NCBI GenBank assembly: GCA_041060555.1
Contig: JBEUDS010000019.1
Strand: one strand, 5' to 3'
Length of the DNA stretch: 64,000 bases
Origin: CAUJIW01 sp963205175
GTDB taxonomy: Bacteria; Pseudomonadota; Alphaproteobacteria; Sphingomonadales; Sphingomonadaceae
Made by a program: the position numbers and the translations under genes. Shown piece by piece: positions 18,183-27,624 of this stretch (position 1 is the first letter of the stretch; each line of letters starts with the position of its first letter). The notes under the pieces are model-generated. The model was not told where the DNA came from. It saw only the letters and a program-made list of their open reading frames with translations, and did not search any database.

Positions 18183-18968
18183 GGCATCCATGCGCAGCGT
18201 GCCGTAGGTGACGCTGGCGTGCAGCCGCGTCGCCCGTGGCGGCGTGCCGTCGGCGCCGGTCGCGGCACCCAGCGCCGTGAACAGCGGCAGCAGATGGTCG
18301 TCGTACGGGTGGGCCTGCACGGCGAAGGGCGCGCGGGCGCGATAGTCGAGCACCGCCTCGATGTCGCCGGTGGTCAGCCGCTCGGCCATCCAATCGGCAA
18401 AGGCGCGCGCCCAGTCGGCCTCCGGCGCGTCGATGCCGCGCCGGTCGATGATGCGCAGATTGTGGGTCATGCTGCCGCTGGCCAGCACCAGCACATTCTC
18501 CTCCCGCAGCCGGGCGATCGCCCGGCCCAGCGCGAAATGGTGCCGCGGGTCGCGGTGCGGCTGGATCGCCAGTTGCAGCACGGGCAGGTCCGCCTGCGGG
18601 TACATCAGCAGCAGCGGCACCCAGGCGCCATGATCGAGGCCCCAGTCGGCATCAAGGGCGGCGGGCAGGCCGGCGGCGGCCAGCAGGCTGGCGATCTCCC
18701 CGGCGAGCGCCGGGTCGCCGGGGGCGGGGTAGCGCAGCCGGTACAGCGGCTCGGGAAAGCCATGGAAATCGTGGATGGTCGCGGGCCGCGCGGTGGCGGC
18801 GACGGCGGGGCTGTCGGTCATCCAGTGGGCCGACACCACCAGGATGGCGCGCGGGCGCACCAGAGTCGTGCCGAGACCGGACAGGAACGCCCGCGCCGGG
18901 GCCGGCGTCAGCACCAGATCGGGCGCGCCGTGGCTGAGGAACAGGGTGGGCTGAAGGGCAGTCGTCAT
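18168..18968 (-). CDS. DODA-type extradiol ring-opening dioxygenase (YgiD-like)
   Basis: A 266-residue class III extradiol dioxygenase fold (LigB family), with non-haem metal expected. Metal-ligand candidates: LFLSHGAPD near residue 10, SAHW near residue 46, and the acid-base His region GLDHGAWVPL near residue 112; SGSMTHNLR is also typical. Length and motifs match YgiD/4,5-DOPA dioxygenase relatives, whose physiological substrate in bacteria is usually unknown. It is not next to a full aromatic pathway. A 28-bp tail duplication follows its stop. Confidence 0.88.
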   Translation of the reverse strand: MTTALQPTLFLSHGAPDLVLTPAPARAFLSGLGTTLVRPRAILVVSAHWMTDSPAVAATARPATIHDFHGFPEPLYRLRYPAPGDPALAGEIASLLAAAGLPAALDADWGLDHGAWVPLLLMYPQADLPVLQLAIQPHRDPRHHFALGRAIARLREENVLVLASGSMTHNLRIIDRRGIDAPEADWARAFADWMAERLTTGDIEAVLDYRARAPFAVQAHPYDDHLLPLFTALGAATGADGTPPRATRLHASVTYGTLRMDALRFD

Positions 18969-19102
18969 CGCATCAGGGCCTCGGGCAATCCAGTCCGCCC
19001 GACATCGCCCCTGCCCGGCGTGCGGGCAAGGGGGGGCGCGGGAATTTCAGTGTCGCCGGTTTGGCAACATCTCACCAGAGGAGCGGTCGGGTTCCGGCGA
19101 TG

Positions 19103-21115
19103 TCAGGGCATCACCAGCCCGAAATCGGCCGGGGGCTTGTCGAACAGCGTGGCGAAGCGGGCCAGCACCGTCGGGTCGCCGTCGATCTTCAGCACGCCGC
19201 TTTCCATCAGCTGGGCCGCCGTGGTCTGGCCCGAGATCAGGCCAAGGAAGGCCAGCCGGCCCATCGGGCCTTCCAGCACCATGGTGGCATCGGCTTGCGG
19301 ATCGTCGGCATCGCTTTCATGCACCAGCACGCTGTTGGCGACGCGCACCAGGTGGCGCTCGTGGGCGGCGGGGATGACCAGATTGAAGCTGAGCGTCTGA
19401 TCTGTCGCCCGCTCCGGGTTCAGCCGCACGGCCAGCAGGTCGAGCACCGAGGCGACGGGCAGGGCGCGGGCGGCGTCGCCACCGGCCTGGAACGTCGGCA
19501 CCGTGCGGTTCTGCCGCAACTCCCAGGCGCCGGAGAGATAGATGTTGCGCCACGGGCCGCTTTCGGCGCGGTAGCCGAGCTGCTCCAGCGCGTCGGCCAG
19601 CAGGTCGCGGGCGGCGCGGTTGGCCGGCTCGGCGAACACCAGCCGGCCCAGCAGTTCCGCCGCCCAGCGGTCGTCACCGGCGGCATGCGCCTTGCGAGCG
19701 CTTGCCAGTACGGCACGCGCGCCACCCATCGCCGCGACGTAGCGGCGGGAGGCCTCTTCCGGCGGCAGCGGCTCCAGATTGACCGGGTTGCCATCGTACC
19801 AGCCCATGTAGCGCTGATAGACCGCCTTCGCGTTGTGGCTCATGGTGCCGTAGTTGCCACGGTTGAACCAGCGACGGGCCAGGCTGTCGGGCAGGCGGAT
19901 GGTCTCGGCGATCTCGGTGCCGTTCAAGCCCATGTTCATCAGCCGCACGCTCTGGTCGTGCAGGTATTTGTAGGCGTCGCGGTGGCTGGCGATGTAGTCG
20001 CGCAGCACGGCGTTGCCCCAGCGCGGCCAGTAGTGGGAGGTGAACACCAGTTCCGCCCGGTCGCCATAGAGCCGCAGCGCCTGGGTGAGATAGTCCGCCC
20101 AGCCCTTGGCGTCACGCACCAGCGCGCCCCGCGGGGTCAGGATATTGTGCATGGCGCCGTTGGCGTTCTCGGCCAGACACAGCGCCTTCCACGCCGGCAG
20201 ATAGAAGTTCATCTCCGCCGGTGCCTCGGTGTCCGGCGTCAGTTGGAACTCGATGGTGACGCCATCCACGGTCACGGTCTCGCCGGTCCGGCTGATTTCC
20301 CGCGTCGGCGGCACCAGCGAGATGGTGCCTGGCGCCGTGCCGCGGGTGAAAGCCGGGCCGATGCCGGCGCTGACCGTGCCGGTGGCGCCCACCGCCAGGC
20401 CGTAGCCGAACATATAGGCCGCCCGCCGGCTCATCGCGTTGCCGGCAATGACGTTCTCGCTGACGGCGTGCTCCAGGAACCCCTTGGGTGCGATCACCTG
20501 AACCCGGCCGGCGGCGACGTCGGCCGGGTCGACGACACCACGCGCGCCGCCATAGTGGTCGACATGGCTGTGGGTGTAGATCACCGCCACCACCGGTCGA
20601 TCGCCCTGAGTCGCCCGCACCAGGTCCAGCGCCGCCCGCGCGGTTTCCGCCATGGTGAGCGGGTCGACAATAATATAACCGCTCTGGCCGCGAATGATGG
20701 TCATGTTGGCGAGATCGAAGCCGCGCACCTGCCAGAGGCCGTCGGCGACCTGGAACAGGCCGTGCTTCGAGACGAGCTGGGCATTGCGCCACAGGCTGGG
20801 GTTGACCTCGGGCGGCGCCTCGCCGGCGGGGATGGCGGAGTCGTTGAGGTCGCGTACCAGCGCGCCAGCGGCGTTGCGGATCCTGCCATCCGGCAGCGTG
20901 CCGAGGAAACCGCGGCTGGCGAACTCGATGTCTTGCCGGTCGGCGAAGGGCAGGGTGGCGGCCAGCGCCTGCTGGGCCTGGACAGTGGCGGGCGATGCCG
21001 CGCGCGGCGACACCGGCGGCGGCGGGGTTTTCGCGGCGGCCAGTGGCGGCATGGCGGTGGCGATCAGCAGGCACAAGGCGGCGGACCCGGCGCGGGCCCG
21101 GTGACGAGCGGTCAT
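19103..21115 (-). CDS. Linear alkylsulfatase (SdsA/BDS1-like)
   Basis: Periplasmic zinc hydrolase that would release sulfate from alkyl sulfates (sodium dodecyl sulfate type). The first 28 residues are a signal peptide (AALCLLIATAMPPLAAA). A metallo-beta-lactamase domain follows with the zinc motif YTHSHVDHYGG near residue 205; then the alkylsulfatase dimerisation domain (about 420-535) and a C-terminal SCP2-like domain (about 550-665). The 670-residue length fits this three-domain family. The ATG at 21115 follows GGGGGAGAG. The regulator gene upstream on the same strand (102-nt gap) is OhrR-like rather than an SDS-specific one. Confidence 0.9.
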   Translation of the reverse strand: MTARHRARAGSAALCLLIATAMPPLAAAKTPPPPVSPRAASPATVQAQQALAATLPFADRQDIEFASRGFLGTLPDGRIRNAAGALVRDLNDSAIPAGEAPPEVNPSLWRNAQLVSKHGLFQVADGLWQVRGFDLANMTIIRGQSGYIIVDPLTMAETARAALDLVRATQGDRPVVAVIYTHSHVDHYGGARGVVDPADVAAGRVQVIAPKGFLEHAVSENVIAGNAMSRRAAYMFGYGLAVGATGTVSAGIGPAFTRGTAPGTISLVPPTREISRTGETVTVDGVTIEFQLTPDTEAPAEMNFYLPAWKALCLAENANGAMHNILTPRGALVRDAKGWADYLTQALRLYGDRAELVFTSHYWPRWGNAVLRDYIASHRDAYKYLHDQSVRLMNMGLNGTEIAETIRLPDSLARRWFNRGNYGTMSHNAKAVYQRYMGWYDGNPVNLEPLPPEEASRRYVAAMGGARAVLASARKAHAAGDDRWAAELLGRLVFAEPANRAARDLLADALEQLGYRAESGPWRNIYLSGAWELRQNRTVPTFQAGGDAARALPVASVLDLLAVRLNPERATDQTLSFNLVIPAAHERHLVRVANSVLVHESDADDPQADATMVLEGPMGRLAFLGLISGQTTAAQLMESGVLKIDGDPTVLARFATLFDKPPADFGLVMP

Positions 21116-21217
21116 GGCATCTCTCCCCCGAGGCGCCGCTATCCTGATGTTCTGCCGGCGCCTGACGGGCTGAAGAGTGCCGCCCGAGGAGCGGGCGCGC
21201 AAGATATTAAGCGCGAC

Positions 21218-21724
21218 TCAGTTGGCTGCGGTGGACTGCCGCGCTGTCTGGGCGTCCAATCCCGCCCGCAGCGCCACCATGTCGGCGTGCAGGCGCGCCA
21301 GACGTTCGATGTCCGTCCCCGTGGCGCAGAGCATTGCGCGTGGCACGGCGAGAGCGGCGTCGTGCAGGACCCTGCCGGCCTCGGTGAGTCGAACCCGGAC
21401 CTGCCGTTCATCCTCGGCGTCGCGCACCCTGTGCAGCAGGCCTGCCGCTTCCAGCCGCTTGAGCAGTGGTGTCAGGGTGCTCGACTCCAGAAACAGCCGA
21501 CGGCCAATGTCACCAACCGTCATGTCGTCCTGCTCCCACAGCACCAGCATCACCAGATACTGCGGATAGGTCAGGCCCAGCCGCTCCAGATGCGGCCGGT
21601 AGGCGCGGGCAAAGGCGTGGCTGGCGGCGTAGACCGCGAAGCAGAGCTGCCGGTCGAGCAACAGCAGTTCCGATGACGGCAGGTCGTCGAGGGCTTGAGC
21701 GGGCGGAGGTGATGCGGGTTCCAT
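21218..21724 (-). CDS. ohrR: OhrR-type MarR-family peroxide-sensing regulator
   Basis: A 168-residue winged-helix repressor. The N-terminus has LDRQLCFAVYAAS with Cys28, the position of the reactive Cys in OhrR. A second Cys133 is 105 residues later, the same spacing as C22-C127 of the two-Cys Xanthomonas protein, and Tyr42 and Tyr53 match its Tyr36 and Tyr47 by spacing. The recognition helix region is LFLESSTLTPLLKRLEAAGL. So it should sense organic hydroperoxides by disulfide formation. No ohr peroxidase gene is adjacent; the neighbours are an alkylsulfatase and a TusA-like gene. The ATG at 21724 has no ribosome site, but TATATT ends 7 nt before it, suggesting a leaderless message. Confidence 0.85.
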   Translation of the reverse strand: MEPASPPPAQALDDLPSSELLLLDRQLCFAVYAASHAFARAYRPHLERLGLTYPQYLVMLVLWEQDDMTVGDIGRRLFLESSTLTPLLKRLEAAGLLHRVRDAEDERQVRVRLTEAGRVLHDAALAVPRAMLCATGTDIERLARLHADMVALRAGLDAQTARQSTAAN

Positions 21725-21794
21725 CGTCTGCAATATAATCGATGTCGAGCGGCTTGAAAGTGTCGCGAACAGTACGTTCCGCCGCCGGCGCCCG

Positions 21795-22076
21795 CTAGAC
21801 GCGGATCAGGAAGCGGCTGAGGCCGGCGGCATCCGTGTCGCGGGCCTCCAGCGTCCAGCCGCGTTCGCCGCAAAAAGCCGGCACATCGCTCAGTGCCGCC
21901 GGGTCGGTGGCCAGCAGTTCGATCCGACGGCCCGCGGCCAGACCTTCCGCTGCACGGCGCAGCCGCAGCACCGGCATCGGGCAGCGCAGGCCGCGCGCGT
22001 CCACCCGGACGCCGGCGCCATCGCCAGCGGGCGCGCCGGGTGGGGGTGGGGGCACAGGGGGCATCGCGGGGCTCAT
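21795..22076 (-). CDS. TusA/SirA-like sulfur-carrier family protein
   Basis: 93 residues. After a Pro-rich N-terminus (MSPAMPPVPPPPPG) the TusA fold begins: VDARGLRCPMPVLRLRRA includes the family's CPxP motif, with the Cys that carries persulfide sulfur in TusA. A second Cys lies in PAFCGERG, a feature of several TusA-like subgroups. The role (tRNA thiolation, molybdopterin, or redox) cannot be told from sequence. I chose the ATG at 22076, after GGAAG; a second ATG at 22064 is possible. Divergent from the SDR gene. Confidence 0.8.
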   Translation of the reverse strand: MSPAMPPVPPPPPGAPAGDGAGVRVDARGLRCPMPVLRLRRAAEGLAAGRRIELLATDPAALSDVPAFCGERGWTLEARDTDAAGLSRFLIRV

Positions 22077-22180
22077 CTCCGGCTCGCTTCCGGTTGGGGG
22101 TATGGCGATTGGTGGTTGGCGTCTGCGCGGGTGCGGTCTAGCCTCACCCGCTTCATACAACAATTATCGGGGAGTTGTTC

Positions 22181-23074
22181 ATGTTCGCCAAGGATCTGCT
22201 CAAGGGTCATAAAATTCTTGTCACCGGCGGCGGCACCGGGCTTGGCCGCACCATGACCGAACGTTTCATGGAGCTGGGGGCACACTGCATCATCTGGGGC
22301 CGGCGCGGCGGCGTGCTGGAGGAAACCGCCGCCGAGCTGCGGGAGAAGACCGGCGGCAGCTGCGATGTCGACGCGGTGGACATCCGCAACCCGATGGCCA
22401 TCGACGAGGCGATGGAGCGGGCGTTCACCGGCGGGCCGCTGACCGGGCTGGTCAACAATGCCGCCGGCAACTTCATCTCGCGCACCGAGGACCTGTCCCC
22501 CAACGCCTTCAACGCCATCGCCTCGATCGTCTTCCACGGCACCTTCAACACCACCAACGCCGCTGGCAAGCGCTGGATCGCCGGTGGGCACAAGGGCAAC
22601 ATCCTGTCCATCGTCACCACCTGGGTGTGGACCGGCTCGCCGTTCACCGTGCCGTCGGCCATGTCCAAGGCCGGCGTCGCCGCCATGACCCAGTCGCTGG
22701 CGGTGGAGTGGGGCCCCAAGGGCATCCGCGCCAACGCCATCGCGCCGGGGCCGTTCCCCACCAAGGGCGCGTGGGAGCGCCTGATGCCGCAGACCGGCGC
22801 CGGCAGCAGCGGGCTGGAGAGCCTGACGGCGGCCAGCATTCCCATGCGCCGGGTCGGCGAGCACGCGGAACTCGGCAATCTCGCCGCCTTCCTGATGTCG
22901 GAGCATACGGAATATCTCACCGGCGAGGTGATCGCCATCGACGGCGGTCAGTGGCTGGCCACAGCGGGCAATTTCCATGCGCTCTCCGCCTGGGGTGACC
23001 CGGAATGGCAGGCGGCGCGCTCGGCGATCCAGGCCAGCAACGCCAGCGACCGGACCGCGCGGACATCCGGCTGA
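22181..23074 (+). CDS. SDR oxidoreductase, 2,4-dienoyl-CoA reductase-like
   Basis: A 297-residue short-chain dehydrogenase/reductase. The nucleotide motif TGGGTGLGRTM is near residue 16 and NNAAGNFI near residue 95. The catalytic site lacks the usual YxxxK: it reads SAMSKAGV, like mammalian-type 2,4-dienoyl-CoA reductases, and the segment AIAPGPFPTKGAWERL is also characteristic of that subgroup. It would thus reduce dienoyl-CoA during breakdown of unsaturated fatty acids, using NADPH. GGGGAG lies 6 nt before the ATG at 22181. No fatty-acid operon is adjacent; a crotonase-fold gene lies 2.6 kb away and the main beta-oxidation operon is at 46-52 kb. Confidence 0.85.
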   Translation: MFAKDLLKGHKILVTGGGTGLGRTMTERFMELGAHCIIWGRRGGVLEETAAELREKTGGSCDVDAVDIRNPMAIDEAMERAFTGGPLTGLVNNAAGNFISRTEDLSPNAFNAIASIVFHGTFNTTNAAGKRWIAGGHKGNILSIVTTWVWTGSPFTVPSAMSKAGVAAMTQSLAVEWGPKGIRANAIAPGPFPTKGAWERLMPQTGAGSSGLESLTAASIPMRRVGEHAELGNLAAFLMSEHTEYLTGEVIAIDGGQWLATAGNFHALSAWGDPEWQAARSAIQASNASDRTARTSG

Positions 23075-23237
23075 ACGGTCGTGCGCGATCTGGATGACGT
23101 AGGGGAATCCTCGCATCTCGGCAGGCGAATAATCTGGTCCGAGGCGGGGCGGTGCTCTGGCGCCGCTCCGCCTTCGCCGCTAAGGTGCCTCGATTCACGC
23201 CATGTCATAATATTGTAGCCTTGATGGGAGTGCATTG

Positions 23238-23837
23238 ATGAAGCGAGTGGTCGTGCAGATCGACGGCGGACACCTGCGTGCCCAGGCGCGTCGCGACGGC
23301 ATCGAGTATACCGTCGATTTCATCGAGGATTTCGCCCATGCCGTGGTCGCCAAGGGAGAGGAACTGAGCCGGGTCTTCTATTATGACTGCCGGCCCTACC
23401 AGGGCGAGACACCGTTGCCGGTATCAGGCGACCTGTTCCAGTTCAAATCCGGCGGCGGCTGGCTCGACGAACTGGCAAGCCGTGACTATTTCTGCGTCCG
23501 TACCGGCCTGCTGAAGTTCCGGGGATGGAAACCCAAGTCGATTCCGCTGCCGGCCAGCGGACTGAGTGATCACGACTTCCGTCCGGATTTCGAGCAGAAG
23601 GGTATCGATCTCAAGATCGGTCTCGATCTCGCCGGCATGTTCGAGCGCAGGGCCGCCGACCGCATCATCCTGGTCGCCGCCGATACCGATCTCATTCCGG
23701 CGATGACGCTGGCCCGTCATACCGCCACCCAGCTGGTGGGTATCGATTTCCCCAACTCGCCGTTGCATGGTGAAATCCTGTCCCACTTCGACATCATGCG
23801 CGAGGTGGACTGGCCGAAGCCGTCGCTGCGGGACTGA
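23238..23837 (+). CDS. NYN domain protein (PIN-like putative RNase)
   Basis: A 199-residue soluble protein of the NYN/LabA (DUF88) family, which share the PIN nuclease fold. Conserved acidic positions are visible: VVQIDGGHLR at the N-terminus, FEQKGIDLKIGLDL in the middle (family: KGVDV) and ILVAADTDLIPAM near residue 140. Members are thought to be metal-dependent ribonucleases, but few are characterised. Start at the ATG 23238, after GGGAG. It stands alone, 48 nt before the permease gene. Confidence 0.82.
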   Translation: MKRVVVQIDGGHLRAQARRDGIEYTVDFIEDFAHAVVAKGEELSRVFYYDCRPYQGETPLPVSGDLFQFKSGGGWLDELASRDYFCVRTGLLKFRGWKPKSIPLPASGLSDHDFRPDFEQKGIDLKIGLDLAGMFERRAADRIILVAADTDLIPAMTLARHTATQLVGIDFPNSPLHGEILSHFDIMREVDWPKPSLRD

Positions 23838-23885
23838 CCGGGCAGGGCGCGGTCCTTCGGGCGCTAGTCCGGATCGGAGGAGGCG

Positions 23886-25649
23886 ATGAGCGGCGCCTGG
23901 GTCATGAGTGACGCCTGGCTGAGTGCCGGGGTGTTGTTGCTGGCGCTCGCGCTGTTTGCCTCGGAGCGCGTCCGCCATGACCTGGTGGCGATTGCCGCCC
24001 TGCTGGCCTGCGTGGTGCTTGGCCTGGTCAACCCCGCTGACGCCTTTTCGGGCTTCGGTGATCCGGCGGTGGTGACTGTCGCGGCCGTCCTGATCATTGG
24101 TCGCGCCATCGAGCTCACCGGCGCGGTCACCGCGCTGACGGAGCGGATCATGCCCGGCAGGGCACCGTTCTCGGTGCAGCTGGCCATATTGATGCTGGTG
24201 GGTGCGGCCCTCTCGGCCTTCATGAACAATATTGCCGCGCTCGCCATCACCATGCCGGCGGCCATCGCCATCTGCCGGCGGCACCGGCTGTCGGCGGGGG
24301 CGGCGCTGATGCCGCTGGCGTTCGCGACCATATTGGGTGGCATGACGACACTCATCGGCACGCCGGCGAACCTGATCCTGTCGTCGTTCCGCCACGATGC
24401 GCTGGGGGCGCCACTCGGCTTCTTCGCCATGGCACCGGCCGGTGTCGCGGTCACGCTGGTGGGGCTGCTGTATCTGGCATTGATCGGCTGGCGGTTGACC
24501 CCACGCCGGCGGCAATCGGGGCGCGCGGACGCCGCCCCGGAAACCTCGCTGTTCGTCTTTGAACAACGCCTGGACGGTGGCGGCCTGACCGACGGCACGA
24601 CGCTGGCCCAGATGCAGGACCGATTGCAGCCGGCCCACGCCCAGTGTGTCGCCGTCATTCGCGACGGCAAGGCCCTTGTCGCGCTGCCGGACGTGATCCT
24701 GCGCGCCACCGACAGGCTGTTGCTGACGGCGCGCGAAGACCCCTGGGCGATAGCCAAGCTGACCGGCCTGCCCCCTGCGCCGCGCGCCAAGGCTCCCGAC
24801 GCGGCGACCGCCCGGGTGGTGGTGGCCCATGGCTCCCCGCTGGTGGGTCACCCGCATGACATGGTGGAAGTCCTCAGTGATGGCGAGGTGCGGGTGGTGG
24901 CGGCTGGTCCACGCGCGGCGGAGAGGCGCCAACCGCTGCGAATGCTGGAAATCCAGCCCGGCGACCAGCTGGTCCTGCATGGTCCGGCGATGGCGATCGG
25001 CCGGCTGGTGCGTTACGCACGCCTGCTTGAAGTCGGCCGTCATGACGTCGCGCCGGCGGCATCCGGGCGGGCGGTGGCGGCGGGGCTGATCTATCTTGCG
25101 GCCGTGGTGGTGGCAGTCGGTTGCGGCGTCTCCACGGCGATCACCTTCGCGGCGGCGGCGGCGCTGTTCGCGGCGCTGAAATTCCTGCCGGCGCGCGACA
25201 TTTATCGCTCGATTGACTGGCCGGCGGTTGTGCTGCTGGGGGCGATGATCCCGGTCGGGCAGTCGTTCGAGAGCAGCGGCGCGGCGGCGGCGGTGGCGCA
25301 GGTGCTCAGCCATGTGCTGGCGGCGGCGCCCCTGGTGGTGGCGCTGGGAGCCATGACGGTGGCGACCCTGCTGCTGTCGATTTTCCTCAACAACGTGGCG
25401 ACCGCGGTCATCATGGGCCCGGTGGCGTTGCAGGTGGCGGCGAGCCTGGGCGCCAGTCCGGACGCGTTTCTGATCGCGGTGCTGATCGGCGCGTCGTCGG
25501 ATTTTCTCACGCCCATCGGGCACCAGAACAATCTGCTGGTGATGGGCCCGGGGGGCTATCGCTTCACCGATTACGCGCGGGTCGGCGGCGTCTTGTCGTT
25601 GCTGGTCGTGGTGGTTGCGGCGGTGGTGCTGGCCCGCACGCCGGGATGA
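23886..25649 (+). CDS. SLC13/CitT-type permease with TrkA-C domain
   Basis: A 587-residue inner-membrane transporter of the ArsB/NhaD/SLC13 superfamily. There is an N-terminal half with about six membrane segments, including FMNNIAALAITMPAAI and GTPANLIL; a cytoplasmic insert (about 215-385) with RCK/TrkA-C-like sequence (LPDVILRATDRLLLTARED); and a second membrane half with FLNNVATAVIMGP and TPIGHQNNLLVMGPGGY. These repeated NN and GTP/PxGHQ motifs line the substrate site in the family. Substrates in relatives are dicarboxylates, citrate or sulfate; none can be assigned here. GGAGG precedes the ATG. Confidence 0.88.
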   Translation: MSGAWVMSDAWLSAGVLLLALALFASERVRHDLVAIAALLACVVLGLVNPADAFSGFGDPAVVTVAAVLIIGRAIELTGAVTALTERIMPGRAPFSVQLAILMLVGAALSAFMNNIAALAITMPAAIAICRRHRLSAGAALMPLAFATILGGMTTLIGTPANLILSSFRHDALGAPLGFFAMAPAGVAVTLVGLLYLALIGWRLTPRRRQSGRADAAPETSLFVFEQRLDGGGLTDGTTLAQMQDRLQPAHAQCVAVIRDGKALVALPDVILRATDRLLLTAREDPWAIAKLTGLPPAPRAKAPDAATARVVVAHGSPLVGHPHDMVEVLSDGEVRVVAAGPRAAERRQPLRMLEIQPGDQLVLHGPAMAIGRLVRYARLLEVGRHDVAPAASGRAVAAGLIYLAAVVVAVGCGVSTAITFAAAAALFAALKFLPARDIYRSIDWPAVVLLGAMIPVGQSFESSGAAAAVAQVLSHVLAAAPLVVALGAMTVATLLLSIFLNNVATAVIMGPVALQVAASLGASPDAFLIAVLIGASSDFLTPIGHQNNLLVMGPGGYRFTDYARVGGVLSLLVVVVAAVVLARTPG

Positions 25650-25717
25650 CCTCGCCCTGCCGGGCCGGCGTGCGCCGCCCCGGCAGGAACGTGGATTGTC
25701 CGCGGGAGCTGGATTGT

Positions 25718-26515
25718 TCAGCGCCCGGTGAAGTTCGCCGCCCGCTTTTCCCGGAAGCTCGCCACGCCCTCCTGGAAGTCCTGGCTGTTGGCCAGCCGGT
25801 TGGAGATGTCGCCAAATTCGGCGGCGCAGGCGGCCTCGCCGTCGAGCGCGTAGGTCAGCGCGTTGGCCCGCGTTGCCTGTACAGCCAGCGGGGCGCGGGT
25901 GGCGATGCTCTCGGCCAGCGCGATTGCCCGGTTGAGCTCGAAGCCTGGCGCGACGATCTCCTGGATGATGCCGATGCGGTAGCCTTCCTCGGCACCGAAC
26001 TCGTCGCCGGTGAGCAGCCAGCGCATGGCGTTGCCCCAGCCGCCGCGCTCGACGAAGCGATAGGTGGCGCCGCCGCAGGCCATCAGGCCGCGCTTGGGCT
26101 CCATCATCGCCAGCCGTACGTCGTTGGCGGCGATGATGATGTCGGATGCCAGCGCCAGCTCCAGTCCCGCCGTGAAGGTGATGCCCTTGACGGCCGTGAT
26201 CAGCGGCTTGCGCCGCCAGGGGGCGCGGCGGCCAAAGGTGTCGACCCGGTCGCCGGTCACGCCGGCGAAGTCGCTGTCGTCGGCGAAGCGGCCGGCAAAC
26301 ATCGGCAGGTCGAGACCGGCGGTGAAGTGGGGGCCGTGGGCGAACAGAACGCCGACCCGCAGGTCGGGGTCGCTCTCCAGCCGCTCATAGGCGGCGGCCA
26401 GCTGGTCGAACATGGCCGGTGTGAAGCCATTGAGCTTGTGCGGGCGGTTGATGCCCATCAGCCAGACCGCGCCGCGCGCTTCCGTGGTGATCTCGCCCTC
26501 ATCGGGTGCCGTCAT
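25718..26515 (-). CDS. Crotonase-fold enoyl-CoA hydratase/isomerase family protein
   Basis: 265 residues with the crotonase fold. Oxyanion-hole segments are HFTAGLDLPMF near residue 70 and ITFTAGLELALASDI near residue 115. The expected catalytic Glu region reads MEPKRGLMACGGATYR rather than the classic PEVxLGxxPGxGG, so the reaction (hydratase, isomerase or other) is uncertain. GGAGGGAG lies ahead of the ATG at 26515; another ATG six codons upstream is less well placed. It is transcribed alone on the minus strand. Confidence 0.85.
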   Translation of the reverse strand: MTAPDEGEITTEARGAVWLMGINRPHKLNGFTPAMFDQLAAAYERLESDPDLRVGVLFAHGPHFTAGLDLPMFAGRFADDSDFAGVTGDRVDTFGRRAPWRRKPLITAVKGITFTAGLELALASDIIIAANDVRLAMMEPKRGLMACGGATYRFVERGGWGNAMRWLLTGDEFGAEEGYRIGIIQEIVAPGFELNRAIALAESIATRAPLAVQATRANALTYALDGEAACAAEFGDISNRLANSQDFQEGVASFREKRAANFTGR

Positions 26516-26647
26516 GCGATAGTCTCCCTCCATTGTGATTCTTGACGACAGTGTATCGGTCGCGCTGGCGGCGTACAGGGGCTATCAACCATTTGTTCAC
26601 CGAACTTGCGGCATGGTAACCACAGCTTCAGCAATCCGCAGGCCGGC

Positions 26648-27601
26648 ATGAGCGTCGATCCACGTCTTGAGACCCAGACCCAGCCCTCGCTGTCGGCGGC
26701 CGGCCGCGCCAGCCTGGCCGTGGCCGAGATGCGCCAGACGTTGCTGCGCCAGCTCTGGCAGACCGCATTGGGCAGTGCCGAAGGCGAGGGAATGGACGGC
26801 GGTGTCTCGCTGTCGGCTCCCGGGTTCGACCAGTCCCTGGCCGGGTTCAATCTCGAAGCGTTGCTGGCGATGCAGGGTGAGGCCAGGGAGACGCCGCCCC
26901 CGCCGGCCGGCGCAGCCGTTGGCAACGGCGACGATGGCGGCCTGTCACTTGGACCCAACGCCATCTATGCCGACGACATCAACGCCGCCGCCCGGCGTAC
27001 CGGCCTGTCGCCGGCGATGCTGGCGGCAATCATCGGCGCCGAGGCCGCCAGCCGTGATGGCGTCTGGGATCCCGCCTCGCGCAATCCGCGCTCCAGCGCC
27101 GCCGGCCTGACCCAGTTCCTCTCCAGCACCTGGATCACCGAGGCCCAGCGATCTGGCACCTATCTCAACGGCGTCGCCAGTCGCAGTGGCTGGCTGGATG
27201 CCGATGGCCGCGTCCGCGCGCAGGCGGAGGGCGCGCTGCTGTCGCTGCGGTTCGATCCGCGCGCCTCCATCGAGGCGGCGGCTGACTATGCCGACGCCAA
27301 TCTCGACCAGCTGCGCCGTCAGGGCCATGTCGGCGCCAATGCTTCCCCCGAGACGCTGGCGAAGGTCGCTTATCTTGCGCACCACCTCGGGGCGGGCGAT
27401 GCCTCGCGGTTTCTGGATGGCCGCATCAGTCCGGAGCGGGCGCGCACCTTGTTGAACTCGCAGATCGGCCAGTCGGCGGCATCGGCCCGGATCGAGGCGG
27501 CCGGTGGTGCCTCCGCCGTGGCGCATCGTCAGTGGCTGACCGCCTATGTCGATCGCAAGATCGACCTTGATCGCTATCAGCGGACCGATGCCGTGGCCTG
27601 A
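26648..27601 (+). CDS. Lytic-transglycosylase-like (SLT domain) protein
   Basis: A 317-residue protein with no signal peptide. Residues 1-105 are low-complexity and probably linker. The domain after that resembles a transglycosylase: GLSPAMLAAIIGAEAA places a candidate catalytic Glu at residue 132, and SSAAGLTQFLSSTWITEAQ matches the AAGLxQFxxxTW motif. The tail (PETLAKVAYLAHHLGAGDASRFLDG) resembles peptidoglycan-active proteins of flagellar or secretion machines. The lack of a signal peptide suggests export by another route or an internal start; I found no better start than the ATG at 26648. Ribosome site is weak. Confidence 0.65.
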   Translation: MSVDPRLETQTQPSLSAAGRASLAVAEMRQTLLRQLWQTALGSAEGEGMDGGVSLSAPGFDQSLAGFNLEALLAMQGEARETPPPPAGAAVGNGDDGGLSLGPNAIYADDINAAARRTGLSPAMLAAIIGAEAASRDGVWDPASRNPRSSAAGLTQFLSSTWITEAQRSGTYLNGVASRSGWLDADGRVRAQAEGALLSLRFDPRASIEAAADYADANLDQLRRQGHVGANASPETLAKVAYLAHHLGAGDASRFLDGRISPERARTLLNSQIGQSAASARIEAAGGASAVAHRQWLTAYVDRKIDLDRYQRTDAVA

Positions 27602-27624
27602 TGGGCGGCGGCCGGAGTGTCGTT

